Below, one piece after another: positions 34,721-44,420 of a stretch of DNA of 64,000 nucleotides (position 1 is the first letter of the stretch; every line of letters begins with the position of its first letter). This stretch comes from Lactifluus volemus. Its lineage: Eukaryota > Basidiomycota > Agaricomycetes > Russulales > Russulaceae. The notes under the pieces are model-generated. The model did not search any database, was not told the DNA's origin, and worked only from the letters and a program-made list of their open reading frames with translations. The DNA lies in contig WTXI01000013.1 in the NCBI GenBank assembly GCA_022376515.1, positions 62,001 through 126,000 of the forward strand, read 5' to 3'. The translations under genes were made by a program, and so were the position numbers.

Positions 34721-37700
34721 ATGTCTTTCAACAAAGGCCCTCCCGCATTGAATACCCGTGCAGCCACCAAGGCTGCCGCCACCCGCCACACAGATGAGCG
34801 GAAGACTAAGACCGCCCCTTCTAAGAAGGAGCAACCGCAAAGAGAACCAGAGGGAGCAGTACTGCACTCAGAGGTCCATGCCCCGACCGAGACTTCCCAG
34901 TTAACCCCAATCGTTGACAACGTACATTCGGGACCAAGGCTCCCCGAAATGGAAAGCCACCTGCAGATCCCAGAAGCTACAGAGCGAGGTACACTCCGCG
35001 AAACGCCGGACGAACCTCAGCTTGAGCCAGAACAATCATTTACAACTGCCCCTTTGAGCTTCGCAACGTCCACAACACCTATGAGTGTTATTGCACGTCA
35101 CGGTGCAACTGAGGAGAGACACCCAACCCCTGAAGCCCGACAGGACAAGGGGAAACAACGCGCGCACTATGAGATATCCCATGAAGCATCCAGTAGCGCA
35201 CAGAGAAGTGACCACAGTATGTCGTCGCAAACCGCACGTTTGCAAAGGGACATTGAGGCTCTAAGGGAAGACGTGAACAGGTGGGGCATGATTGCAGAAA
35301 CCGCCGCACGAGAGCTGGAAACTCAACTGGCTGATCAACGAATCATTCAGCAACGATTCTCGATTGCCAGCAATAACGCCAACTTCTCGAGAAATGTGTT
35401 TCGGGGATTGCAACAGAAACTGGGAGATTACGGTCTCCCATATGCAGACGAGGAATTACGCCTGGCTTCACCGGGCGCACCAGATGACCAAGCGATATAT
35501 TTTGATCGCGGATCAAATGAGCTCCATACGGAATTCGGAGGGCACCATGGTGCACAAGAGCTCCTAACGCCTACGATCAAGGTGGAAAGAGAGACCACCG
35601 AATTACCACTGACACCAATGGAGTCATATGAAGATCGGGACCGGCAGCGGAGAGCTCAGATCCATGAGAGATATCTCGACGACGTAAGGAAATCGAGAGC
35701 TCGAGCACTGCACCGACCTGCTCGAGGGAGAGGCCTTCCCCCACCTTGGACGATAAGGAGGGCTGAGAGAGATCATTACACGCCAGAGGACCCTCAAGAT
35801 GAGGACAGGTCACAGATATCCGGGCGACCCGACACGCCCGTAACAGACAGAATGGATTCTCCGCAACCAATCGTACTAGACCAGCTCCCACATGCACTAG
35901 ATGTGGATTATGCACAAAGAATGGCTGGAGCACGTCAGCAACACTTTAGACCATTGCATGCACCTCAGGCGCAGCATGACGCAGCCGAGCGGTATAGGGC
36001 TAGGCAGGATCAACCAAGATTACAACCCATCGCAGCAAGGGCACCCCTGGCACACGGAGCAATCAATTTGGCGGCTCCTTATATGCTCCCGGCGCCCGCA
36101 GCACTTGCACAAGGGCACCCGCACAGGGATCATGAGATCGATATGATTACCAGCTTGATCCGGCATATCAGGGAATCCTTATCGGGGATTCCGCACGACC
36201 TCCCGGAGATCAAAGGGCTCCGGGCGAAGCTGCCAGAGCCATACGCTGGCGAGGATGACTTCGATAAATTGGATAATTGGTTGCAGAACTTACTGCGCCA
36301 TTTTAAGATCAACCGCCTCACAGCGGATGACAGGGACGCAGACCGCGTGCTAATCACGGGAACCTGCCTCAAAGGCAAGGCAGAACGGTGGTTTAATCAT
36401 GAAGTGGAACGCCCAACACGGATAATCCGCAACTGGACATTCGAATCAGTAATTACAGGCATATTCAGAGCGTTTATAACTACTGCTACGGCGCAACAAG
36501 CAGTGCGTAAATACGCTCAAATCAAATATTCACAGGATGAAGGCGTAGCAGCCTTCCACCGCGAACTACTGTTGTGGGCTGGACGCCTTGCACAATACCC
36601 AGACGAGTACTCATTCAAAAGGAGACTGCTCAACGGCATACCAGCAGATATCCGGCATCATCTTGCACTCTATGAGGGTATAACCGCGGAGCATAGCACT
36701 ATCGATGAAATAGTGAGCAGGGCCGGGTACATCGAGAAAACACTCGCTTCACTCAGATCAGGACGCAAACCTGATGGACAGAATGCCCCAGTAGTACCGG
36801 GCATTGCAGGAGCACCCCAAAGATCCACGCGAGATAACAGAAACTCCCGCGATCGTAATCAATCTCCCAGAAAGCCACTCAATCGATCTAGCGACAAAAT
36901 ACGGCCGCAGACCCAACAATCTGGGCATAAACCAGTACAGACTCCTACACCCCAGACAGGGAGAGGCGACACCTCGAAACTGACGTGTTACAAGTGTGGC
37001 CAGGTCGGACACATAGCTACAAATCCGAAATGCCCCCAATACAAGAAACCAGCTCAGCGTCAGTTGTTTGCGGCGCAAGTGATCGATGACAGATCGGAGG
37101 GCGATCAACCGGACGCTGATAAGCTCTCAGAAGAATCTGGGGAAACAGATAACGTTAACCCCGAATCAGGGGATAACAACGAACAAGAATCACAATCAGA
37201 TCAGGACGATCAGACAGATGTCCCTGACGGCTCACAATTCGACGGAGATCACACGGGTTATGAGGAGTACGATGGTTATGCAATACCATCGGAAGATGAG
37301 GATTCCGAAGCCGAGTACATACGAGCGATGCATGAGGAGGAGGTTCCCGACGATACCCCACTACCACAACTGGAAGATGCGGATTGGGAATCACGACGTG
37401 ATGAAATTCGTGCACGCTACGAACGCGCACCATGGGTGCCTCATGATGCACTCGAGTTCACCCCACAGTACAGCGTTACGCACATACGCGGATGCGACGT
37501 GTGTATCGCATTCAAAGAGCATACCATAATCGCAAAAGCACTTGAAAGCGACAACTCGATAGCCTGGAAGGCTCGAAATAAGTTCGAGCGTGATCTAGTA
37601 TCCCTCGGATGGGACATGGCGTGTACGGAGAGCCGAGGGCGACCCATCAACGCACTTAGCGCCCTTAATATTGCACTAGAAACAAGAATCACCGTCTCAC

Positions 37701-37801
37701 AATGGAGGTGGATTCACTACGTTTGGCTAGCAAGCGTGCCGCCACAAAGTACAAAGACCTCGAGGAGGCACTCAGTCTGGATCGTCTCGACCTCGACTTG
37801 A
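34721..37801 (+). CDS. gag: Gag polyprotein of the LTR element
   Basis: A 1026-codon frame starts at the first ATG after the LTR (MSFNKGPPALNTRAATKAAA). The N-terminal ~450 residues are charged and disordered, with a likely coiled coil near residues 165-230. A retrotransposon Gag capsid-like domain spans about residues 465-690 (KLPEPYAGEDDFDKLDNWLQ, GKAERWF, AFHRELLLWAGRLAQYPDEY). A zinc knuckle at about residues 755-771 reads CYKCGQVGHIATNPKC, with spacing CX2CX4HX6C. An acidic C-terminal extension of about 250 residues follows. The frame overlaps the protease ORF by about 100-130 bp in the -1 frame. The protein would assemble cytoplasmic virus-like particles. Confidence 0.9.
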   Translation: MSFNKGPPALNTRAATKAAATRHTDERKTKTAPSKKEQPQREPEGAVLHSEVHAPTETSQLTPIVDNVHSGPRLPEMESHLQIPEATERGTLRETPDEPQLEPEQSFTTAPLSFATSTTPMSVIARHGATEERHPTPEARQDKGKQRAHYEISHEASSSAQRSDHSMSSQTARLQRDIEALREDVNRWGMIAETAARELETQLADQRIIQQRFSIASNNANFSRNVFRGLQQKLGDYGLPYADEELRLASPGAPDDQAIYFDRGSNELHTEFGGHHGAQELLTPTIKVERETTELPLTPMESYEDRDRQRRAQIHERYLDDVRKSRARALHRPARGRGLPPPWTIRRAERDHYTPEDPQDEDRSQISGRPDTPVTDRMDSPQPIVLDQLPHALDVDYAQRMAGARQQHFRPLHAPQAQHDAAERYRARQDQPRLQPIAARAPLAHGAINLAAPYMLPAPAALAQGHPHRDHEIDMITSLIRHIRESLSGIPHDLPEIKGLRAKLPEPYAGEDDFDKLDNWLQNLLRHFKINRLTADDRDADRVLITGTCLKGKAERWFNHEVERPTRIIRNWTFESVITGIFRAFITTATAQQAVRKYAQIKYSQDEGVAAFHRELLLWAGRLAQYPDEYSFKRRLLNGIPADIRHHLALYEGITAEHSTIDEIVSRAGYIEKTLASLRSGRKPDGQNAPVVPGIAGAPQRSTRDNRNSRDRNQSPRKPLNRSSDKIRPQTQQSGHKPVQTPTPQTGRGDTSKLTCYKCGQVGHIATNPKCPQYKKPAQRQLFAAQVIDDRSEGDQPDADKLSEESGETDNVNPESGDNNEQESQSDQDDQTDVPDGSQFDGDHTGYEEYDGYAIPSEDEDSEAEYIRAMHEEEVPDDTPLPQLEDADWESRRDEIRARYERAPWVPHDALEFTPQYSVTHIRGCDVCIAFKEHTIIAKALESDNSIAWKARNKFERDLVSLGWDMACTESRGRPINALSALNIALETRITVSQWRWIHYVWLASVPPQSTKTSRRHSVWIVSTST

Positions 37802-38784
37802 GATACGGAGAGATCGATCTATTGCAATCGCATTGCAGACGGATAGCTCGGTATTGTACCGAGTTAGAGCATCGTTTGAATTATACGCCGCCCACGCGGC
37901 ACGCCGATGAGGCCACTGATACCAGGAATATCCGTTCACTCATTGCACAGATAAGTGCCTTACCCCACGAGGACGAGGACGTTCAGATGCGATCCGACAC
38001 TACATCGGAAGTAGAAAATCTAAGCGAGATTAGAACGGACAAGTCGATCGGATTGGCGACTCAAAACGCCGGGCAGATTCTAGAACCCCAGATCGATGGG
38101 ATTATAGATGCTCACAGTGGGTCGCGGGATCATTCAATACCAGCGTATAGATTCATAATTCAACGTCCCGATGGTCATCCCGATGACGCGCACAGCGACG
38201 AGATAACAATCGAACGCATAGCTGCTGCACGCGATAACGATCAATCTAAAGATCGGGAGTTCAGATCGGCCCAACGTCGGACTTACACAATCAGTGATCG
38301 ACCTCGCAGCACAATCAGTGACCGAAGGTGTATGGCTACACTAATTAAAGTGAACGATCTGGAAGCATACGCTCTCCTGGATTCAGGGAGCACTACAGTA
38401 TCGATAACACACGATTTCGCTCGTGTGGCTAGATTAAAAGTAATGCAGTTGGAAAACCCGATTGCGCTACAATTAGGTACCGTTGGCAGCAGATCAGTAA
38501 TTAATTTCGGCTCGCGAGCCTCGCTTAGGCTCGGACCGATCAAGGATGACGACGCCTACTTAGACGTCGTTAATATAGATCGCTATGATATGATCATCGG
38601 CACCCCTTTCATGCGAAAACATGGATTAGTGATGGACTTCAGTCGCAATGAATTATCTTATCGGGGTGAAACTGTCCCAACATTGACATCGGGGCAGGAG
38701 GATCTCATGATCTCCCGAAGGCGGTCTACGCGAGTACGAACCCCCGCATCACCCGACGGGAAGGTCTCGCACACTGAACATTGA
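37702..38784 (+). CDS. Retropepsin (protease) ORF
   Basis: This 360-codon frame is in the -1 frame relative to gag. An ATG is at 37702, but the frame is open from about 37669, so frameshifting or re-initiation are both possible. The aspartic protease core has LLDSGSTTVSITHDF near 38375 and the hydrophobic flap-to-C-terminal block NIDRYDMIIGTPFMRKHG near 38570-38620, typical of Ty3-type retropepsins. The frame stops at TGA 38782-38784. The next codons (CTA AAG) stay open in the same frame straight into RT. Confidence 0.85.
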   Translation: MEVDSLRLASKRAATKYKDLEEALSLDRLDLDLRYGEIDLLQSHCRRIARYCTELEHRLNYTPPTRHADEATDTRNIRSLIAQISALPHEDEDVQMRSDTTSEVENLSEIRTDKSIGLATQNAGQILEPQIDGIIDAHSGSRDHSIPAYRFIIQRPDGHPDDAHSDEITIERIAAARDNDQSKDREFRSAQRRTYTISDRPRSTISDRRCMATLIKVNDLEAYALLDSGSTTVSITHDFARVARLKVMQLENPIALQLGTVGSRSVINFGSRASLRLGPIKDDDAYLDVVNIDRYDMIIGTPFMRKHGLVMDFSRNELSYRGETVPTLTSGQEDLMISRRRSTRVRTPASPDGKVSHTEH

Positions 38785-38880
38785 CTAAAGCCCCGATCTG
38801 CGAATCCCTCGCAAGTACAAAGCAGCCAGGGCTCACTAACACCACTTCCGAGCGAGGAGCGGAAGGTACAACGCGTCCAA

Positions 38881-39747
38881 ATGATGGACACCTTAAATAA
38901 AACTGAAAATGAGAAAATCGATCTACAAGTGCTGCGCGAACGTTGGTTCGTAAAGTACTCGGATATAATGAACGGCTCCCCACCTGGGTTGCCCCCTCTG
39001 CGAGAGATCAATCACAGGATACCGTTGATCGAAGAAAACAAGCAATACTCCTATCGCTTACCTCGCTGCCCGGAAGCTATGCGCCCGAAGCTGATGGAGA
39101 AATTGCGCCAATATATAGACAATGGCTGGTGGACGCCTAAGGCGGTATCACAAGCAGCACCATTACTGTGCATACTAAAGAAGTCTGGCGGACTAAGAAC
39201 AGTCATGGACTGCCGTCAGCGTAATGAAAACACCCATAAGGACGTTACCCCATTTCCAGATCAAGATCAGATCCGGATGGATGTAGCGCGTGCCAAATAT
39301 CGATCTAAGATCGATTTATCTAACGCGTACGAACAAGTCAGAGTTGACCCCGAAGACGTGCACAAAACTGCGTTCTCCACAGTTTTTGGGACCTTCGAGA
39401 GCAACGTTATGCAGCAGGGCGATTGTAACGCTCCCGCTACCTTTTTACGCCTCATCACGGCAATCTTCCGCGATGCAATAGGGATATTTGTGTACGCCTA
39501 CTTAGATGACCTATTCATCTTTAGCAACACACTAAAAGATCACGAGAAACACTTGGATCATGTGTTTAAAACATTACGACAGCATCACTTGTATCTAGAA
39601 AGGGAGAAGTGCGATCTTTACTCCAACAGCATGGACTGCCTCGGACATCGCGTAGATGACCGTGGAGTACACGCTGATTCAGATAAGATGACGCGCATAC
39701 GCGAGTGGCGGGTACCCCGCACTCATAAAGATGTGCAACGTTCCTAG
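38881..39747 (+). CDS. pol: Reverse transcriptase part of pol (broken 3' end)
   Basis: RT fingers and palm blocks are present: RTVMDCRQRNENTHKD, SKIDLSNAYEQVRVDPEDVH, the catalytic box AYLDDLFIFSN (about 39495-39525), and LGHRVDDRGVHADSDK. The usual Ty3 box is YVDD or YIDD; YLDD keeps both catalytic Asp. The frame is open from just after the protease stop at 38784. It ends prematurely at 39744-39747 because one T is missing from a TTTCC run near 39741; the downstream frame picks up the RT thumb and connection at once. If real, the lesion makes this copy non-autonomous. Confidence 0.88.
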   Translation: MMDTLNKTENEKIDLQVLRERWFVKYSDIMNGSPPGLPPLREINHRIPLIEENKQYSYRLPRCPEAMRPKLMEKLRQYIDNGWWTPKAVSQAAPLLCILKKSGGLRTVMDCRQRNENTHKDVTPFPDQDQIRMDVARAKYRSKIDLSNAYEQVRVDPEDVHKTAFSTVFGTFESNVMQQGDCNAPATFLRLITAIFRDAIGIFVYAYLDDLFIFSNTLKDHEKHLDHVFKTLRQHHLYLEREKCDLYSNSMDCLGHRVDDRGVHADSDKMTRIREWRVPRTHKDVQRS

Positions 39748-39749
39748 GA

Positions 39750-42179
39750 CTAGTACAGTACCTCGCACATTTCATGCCAGACGTGACTGCGTATACTAGC
39801 CCGCTGTCCGCCATTTGTCGAAACGGACAGCCATTTTATTGGAAGCCACTGCACGGCGCGTGCTTTCAGAACATAAAGGCGATCGCATGTAGATCGCCGA
39901 TCTTAAAGCCCATAGATCCCTCACTCCCAGATCCGATCTGGGTGGTATGTGATGCTTCGACGTCAGGAATCGGCGCAATGTATGGACAAGGCGAAAGTTG
40001 GCAAACCTGTCGCCCCGCTGGTTTTATGTCAAAGAAATTCACTTCAGCCCAAGTAAACTACCGAGTATTCGAGATGGAAACCATCGCGATACTCGAAGCA
40101 CTCCTCAAATGGGAAGACAAACTCTTAGGACGGAAACTCCAGATTGTAACCGATCACAAGGCGCTCGAGTTCTTCAAGACTCAGCGCCGACTTAACAGCA
40201 GACAGGCGCGATGGATGGAATTTCTCGCGCGATTCGACTTCGATATCATATACATCAAAGGCGACACAAACCTAGTCGCCGACGCGCTCTCAAGGTATTA
40301 CGAGAGTGATCAATGGGATGAGCGGCAGGATGCGGCTCAGTATGTAAACGCAGACTCTCGGTTAGACCCCGAGGGAGAGGACCTGCCTTGGGATCGCTAT
40401 GAAGAGAACCGCGCCATGAGCACATTGCACAACGAACCATCTGTTCCTAGCCGCCCCCAAAGGCAGCGACGCGCACCCATCAGGCCCGACGAACATGTAT
40501 CATTCGCGCCTAAGCGCAGAGTCATTGAAGCAGTTGAACCACGCCAAAGCGAAGCGGCGGAACTAGCTGCTCACAAAGAGCCGGACCCCCGTCCCCCGAC
40601 GGAGGAACAACCCCGGGACGATCCCCGGGCAATCGATTCACTCGGTCACGTCTCAGACCTCCGCCCTCGGGTTGAGGGTGACCAAACATTTTTGGTAAAT
40701 GTGCAGAACGGTTACAAACAAGATTCACTATTCTCAAAAGTGCTCAGAAAAACGGAGCACCATAAGAACTTCGACGTCATCGATGATTTGATATACACGC
40801 ACAATCTAGCCGGAGATCGCGTACTTTGCATCCCGGCAATAGTGCACGATAAGCGACGGCTAACTGAGATAATCCTGACGCAATCTCATCAAGCGTTAGG
40901 ACACTTGGGGCCCCAAAAAACATCAGAATATATTCGCCGCCACTATTGGTGGCCACGCATTGGCCAGGATGTCGAACAGTATTGCCGGACATGCCCAGTT
41001 TGTCAAACGACTAAGTCTCGAACACAAAAAATACCCGGATTATTACATAGTCTACCGATCCCGATCCGACCTTGGGAATCGATAGCAATGGACTTCGTAG
41101 GTCCATTCCCTGAATCAGGCGGCTTCAACTACCTCTGGGTAGTAATTTGCCGCCTTACCTCAATGGTACATCTTGTGCCGATACGCACAACAATCAAAGC
41201 AAGCGAGCTCGCATGGACTTATGTACGAGAGATCGTGAGATTACACGGTCTGCCACATTCTATAGTGTCCGATCGAGACTCCAAATTTACGTCTCGTTTC
41301 TGGCGCGAAACCCATAAGATCCTTGGGACCAAGCTACTCATGTCGACATCTTTCCATCCGCAATCGGACGGCGCATCAGAGCGCGCGATCCGGTCTATTG
41401 CTCAGATACTCCGAGCACTAGTGCAGCCAGACCAACGAGATTGGTCCGACAAAACGCCGATGGTGGAGTTCGCGATCAACTCCGCTATTAGCAGCTCATC
41501 GGGATTCGCACCCTTCGAGTTAAACTGCGGCTACATTCCCAGTATTAACCCGGGTTTGCGACCGGAACCTAGCTCAGTCCCCGGAGTAAAACACTTTGTG
41601 AACAGGGCACTACAAAATCTAAGCGAAGCGCATGACGCTATCATTGAGAGCAGAGTGCGCCAGACACACCACGCCAACATTCGACGTACACATGATGACA
41701 CCTTCGAAGCAGGCGATCTAGTTTATGTGTCTACATCAGATCTGTCACTTCCGAAGGGACGTGCTAAGAAGCTTCTACCAAAATACATCGGGCCATTCAA
41801 AATACTTGATGCACGCCCGGAAGTGTCAACCTACTCAATAGACTTGCCCACACAACTAAAAGCGCGCGGAATTCACAACCGATTTCATCGGAGTAAGCTG
41901 CGCGCACACCTGGCCAACGATGATGCATTGTTCCCACACCGGGAAGCACATCCTTTTTATGACTTCGGCACTCCCGATAATCAGGAGTGGCTGGTGGACG
42001 AGATTATCGCCCACAAATGGGCCAAGAACAAATTATCATTCCAGGTTCGTTGGAACCTTGGAGATACCACCTGGGAAACACTTAACACGTGCAAAGACCT
42101 ACAGGCCCTTGACAACTATCTTGAATTGATGGGCACTGACGACCCACTAGCACTCCCGCACCGTGGGTCAACAGAATGA
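39750..42179 (+). CDS. pol: RNase H-integrase-chromodomain part of pol
   Basis: After the frame change this ORF (first Met 39774) carries RNase H (VVCDASTSGIGAMYGQ, EMETIAILEAL, IVTDHKALEFF, VADALSR). A linker of about 150 residues follows. The integrase has an HHCC zinc-binding domain (HQALGHLG ... CRTCPVCQ) and a DDE core (AMDFVGPF, IVSDRDSKF, SDGASERAIRS). It ends with a GPY/F-like region and a chromodomain (EWLVDEIIAHK ... FQVRW ... TTWETL) at about residues 735-790, stop at 42179. Chromodomains steer integration to histone-marked chromatin in this clade. All three catalytic acidic residues are present. Confidence 0.9.
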   Translation, partial: LVQYLAHFMPDVTAYTSPLSAICRNGQPFYWKPLHGACFQNIKAIACRSPILKPIDPSLPDPIWVVCDASTSGIGAMYGQGESWQTCRPAGFMSKKFTSAQVNYRVFEMETIAILEALLKWEDKLLGRKLQIVTDHKALEFFKTQRRLNSRQARWMEFLARFDFDIIYIKGDTNLVADALSRYYESDQWDERQDAAQYVNADSRLDPEGEDLPWDRYEENRAMSTLHNEPSVPSRPQRQRRAPIRPDEHVSFAPKRRVIEAVEPRQSEAAELAAHKEPDPRPPTEEQPRDDPRAIDSLGHVSDLRPRVEGDQTFLVNVQNGYKQDSLFSKVLRKTEHHKNFDVIDDLIYTHNLAGDRVLCIPAIVHDKRRLTEIILTQSHQALGHLGPQKTSEYIRRHYWWPRIGQDVEQYCRTCPVCQTTKSRTQKIPGLLHSLPIPIRPWESIAMDFVGPFPESGGFNYLWVVICRLTSMVHLVPIRTTIKASELAWTYVREIVRLHGLPHSIVSDRDSKFTSRFWRETHKILGTKLLMSTSFHPQSDGASERAIRSIAQILRALVQPDQRDWSDKTPMVEFAINSAISSSSGFAPFELNCGYIPSINPGLRPEPSSVPGVKHFVNRALQNLSEAHDAIIESRVRQTHHANIRRTHDDTFEAGDLVYVSTSDLSLPKGRAKKLLPKYIGPFKILDARPEVSTYSIDLPTQLKARGIHNRFHRSKLRAHLANDDALFPHREAHPFYDFGTPDNQEWLVDEIIAHKWAKNKLSFQVRWNLGDTTWETLNTCKDLQALDNYLELMGTDDPLALPHRGSTE

Positions 42180-42449
42180 TCGGATGCGTTTGATCGCTTA
42201 GATTAAATGCCCGGCTAAATGCCTGGGCACCTCGATCAATCGCTACGTCTTAGGAAGCGACCGCTTCGGCTATCGCAGGCACTAATTAAGGCACTTACCC
42301 CGCTCTGAGACAAGGGTGCTAGTGCTCATAAGATAAAACAAAGCTCGCAATCTCACACTTGAAAAGAGCAAAGCCCCACATACCACGTAGAACAGTTCGT
42401 TGGACTACAGTGGGTCATAATACAATAAGTCGCAATACTGCTACACACC
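42180..42449 (+). other. Spacer between pol and the extra ORF
   Basis: This 270-bp stretch has no ORF. It contains a local inverted arrangement (GCGATTGATCGAGG / CGATCAATCGCT near 42195-42245). It may hold a start site or splice signals for the downstream ORF, which is inferred from position only. Confidence 0.3.
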
Positions 42450-44285
42450 ATGGAGGACATGTCTACGGCACAAACTTGGTGCTACAACACACGTCTCCGC
42501 ATCATCACCCATGAACCACGCACTTGCGATCAGTGCAAATCATGGGCACTTCACTACTTCGAGAACATCTTGATTGATGCACCATCACTCAACAATGCAG
42601 AGCGCGAGCGCGATGCAGCAATAATTGGCGGCCTCCGTGAAGAACGAGATTCACTTCTCACGGAGAACGCTGCACTACACGAGCAGCTGGAAACAATGAA
42701 TACCATGCTTGAAGAGTCCAACACACAGAAAGAACAGGCACTACATGCGCTTGATGAGAAGCACGCCCGGCTCAATGACCTGACCGAGCACACAATCGAT
42801 CCTAAAGAGGACCGACCACGCAAAGTGCCCAGGCGGGACTCCTCTGAATGGACAACAGCCCACACACACACCGAACCATCAATGGAAGAGGCGCCAGACA
42901 TACCTCCCGCACCACCGCAGTTGCTATCGCGGCTACAACCCCTTGATCCCGATACATTCACCGTCGCGGAAGCTCAGGTAGTAGCACCAACTGCTACCCC
43001 AATCTCTCCCCAGTGCGGTTTTCCAGCACTAATCCCGATTATACACTGCCGCGCGGACAACTCCCTACACGCTCCTGACGGTCTAGTCCCCCTCACTGCC
43101 GACGGAGAACTTGACTTCAGTGCTTATCCGCGCTACATTTACGCCACCGGACACATCTCCCCGGATGGCACTCCAAACTTTCAAACCACACTCGTTCGGC
43201 GCGGGCGTTTCCAGACCCCCGAAGCCATTGCTGCCCGAAAAAACAACAGCAGAATCCCCTTCGTAGACTTGGTCTTAGGGGGGAGGGACGGTGTGCTAAT
43301 CTCACCTATCAAAGATCCGCGCTCCCAGCAAGAAATAACCACATTATTCAACGCACGGGATAAGAAGCCCGCTCGAGAATACATAGAGCGCGTCCGCTTC
43401 ACCCCGCCGGAATTGTGCGGCTCCTTACATAGCCGCGCTTTGGATCACTGGACTGCGCTGCAGATAGATACTATCCCATCTGACCGCCCAGAACCCTCAC
43501 CAGCCACACATCCCACAATCTGGAAGCGTTGGCTACGCGAAAAGCACACTGCAGATGTGCACTTCCAATACATAGGTGTCCCCCTAGTTGGGAAGGGATT
43601 CCAAAACGCCCACGTCGATGGCAATCGTGCACTCCTGGCCTGCCTACCCCTGAACATCAAAGGGACCGCGATTCGCAATGGTCCACTTCGGACCAACTTC
43701 ATGAGCACAGCGGCGGCACTATTGGGAGTACCACGACGATATGAGCAATTGATATCTGAAAAGCAATTGCCCATCTACAAGACCCGTCGTTCCGAACCGT
43801 ACAACGAGAAGCAGTCTAGAAATGCGCTCAACCCGAATATTGAAGATATAGCCAGATACCTGGCGCAGAGCGGAGTCACCCCCAACGAGGCGGAGCAATG
43901 GCGCCCATGGGCCACTGCATACATCGAAATGACACTATCAACTTACCCCGACGGCACACACACGCCGACCCTGAAGCAAGCTAGAAACCTGGCCCGCGAG
44001 CGCATCGCAGACGAGCCTGCACTAGCCCTCAGATCAGTACATGTGGATGCTCCGGGTAACTATAACCCAATCATCGAACGATCTCGGGAAGCACGACGTT
44101 CACAACTCGCATCGTGCGGAAACGAGACAGACACTGCTGTCCAAACTCCCCATCAGCCCATGGCAGAATCCTCATCACCTATCACACCTTACGTGACCCC
44201 AGATGATTTCGCCGGAACCTACATCTTGGACCCAACCCAGATCCACGGCTGGGACGACGAGAACATGAGGATGGGCCCCGGATAA
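42450..44285 (+). CDS. Extra 611-codon ORF inside the LTR element, function unknown
   Basis: The frame runs from ATG 42450 (MEDMSTAQTWCYNTRLRI) to TAA 44285, same strand as gag-pol and between pol and the polypurine tract. Residues 18-31 hold a His/Cys cluster (THEPRTCDQCKSW). Residues ~50-112 are a strongly predicted coiled coil (ERERDAAIIGGLREERDSLL, QLETMNTMLEESNTQKEQAL). A basic stretch PRKVPRRDSS and a Pro-rich linker follow. A globular C-terminal half includes HFQYIGVPLVGKGFQNAH and RRYEQLISEKQLPIYKTRR. There is no signal peptide or membrane segment, so it is not an envelope. It is free of stops over 1.8 kb, so it has been kept under constraint until recently. I recognise no family. Confidence 0.85.
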   Translation: MEDMSTAQTWCYNTRLRIITHEPRTCDQCKSWALHYFENILIDAPSLNNAERERDAAIIGGLREERDSLLTENAALHEQLETMNTMLEESNTQKEQALHALDEKHARLNDLTEHTIDPKEDRPRKVPRRDSSEWTTAHTHTEPSMEEAPDIPPAPPQLLSRLQPLDPDTFTVAEAQVVAPTATPISPQCGFPALIPIIHCRADNSLHAPDGLVPLTADGELDFSAYPRYIYATGHISPDGTPNFQTTLVRRGRFQTPEAIAARKNNSRIPFVDLVLGGRDGVLISPIKDPRSQQEITTLFNARDKKPAREYIERVRFTPPELCGSLHSRALDHWTALQIDTIPSDRPEPSPATHPTIWKRWLREKHTADVHFQYIGVPLVGKGFQNAHVDGNRALLACLPLNIKGTAIRNGPLRTNFMSTAAALLGVPRRYEQLISEKQLPIYKTRRSEPYNEKQSRNALNPNIEDIARYLAQSGVTPNEAEQWRPWATAYIEMTLSTYPDGTHTPTLKQARNLARERIADEPALALRSVHVDAPGNYNPIIERSREARRSQLASCGNETDTAVQTPHQPMAESSSPITPYVTPDDFAGTYILDPTQIHGWDDENMRMGPG

Positions 44286-44410
44286 GATCACCTAAAGCAC
44301 GATCTTATCAGGTCCCGTTCTTTGCCGAAGCATCCACAGTTCCACACCGGCACCATTATCAATTCACAATATTGTGGCTTCAAAAGAGTTCACCCCTGAG
44401 TTTGTTCTTA

Positions 44411-44420
44411 TGGGGGAGGG
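44411..44420 (+). promoter_or_regulatory. Polypurine tract
   Basis: TGGGGGAGGG abuts the 3' LTR start at 44421, the expected site for plus-strand priming. Confidence 0.75.

Noticed and set aside
42554..42961. Minus-strand Ser/Cys-rich frame opposite the extra ORF
   Set aside because: It is a shadow of the coiled-coil coding sequence and lacks any motif.
42450..44285. Envelope gene (endogenous retrovirus) reading of the extra ORF
   Set aside because: No signal peptide, no membrane anchor and no fusion peptide-like hydrophobic segment are visible.
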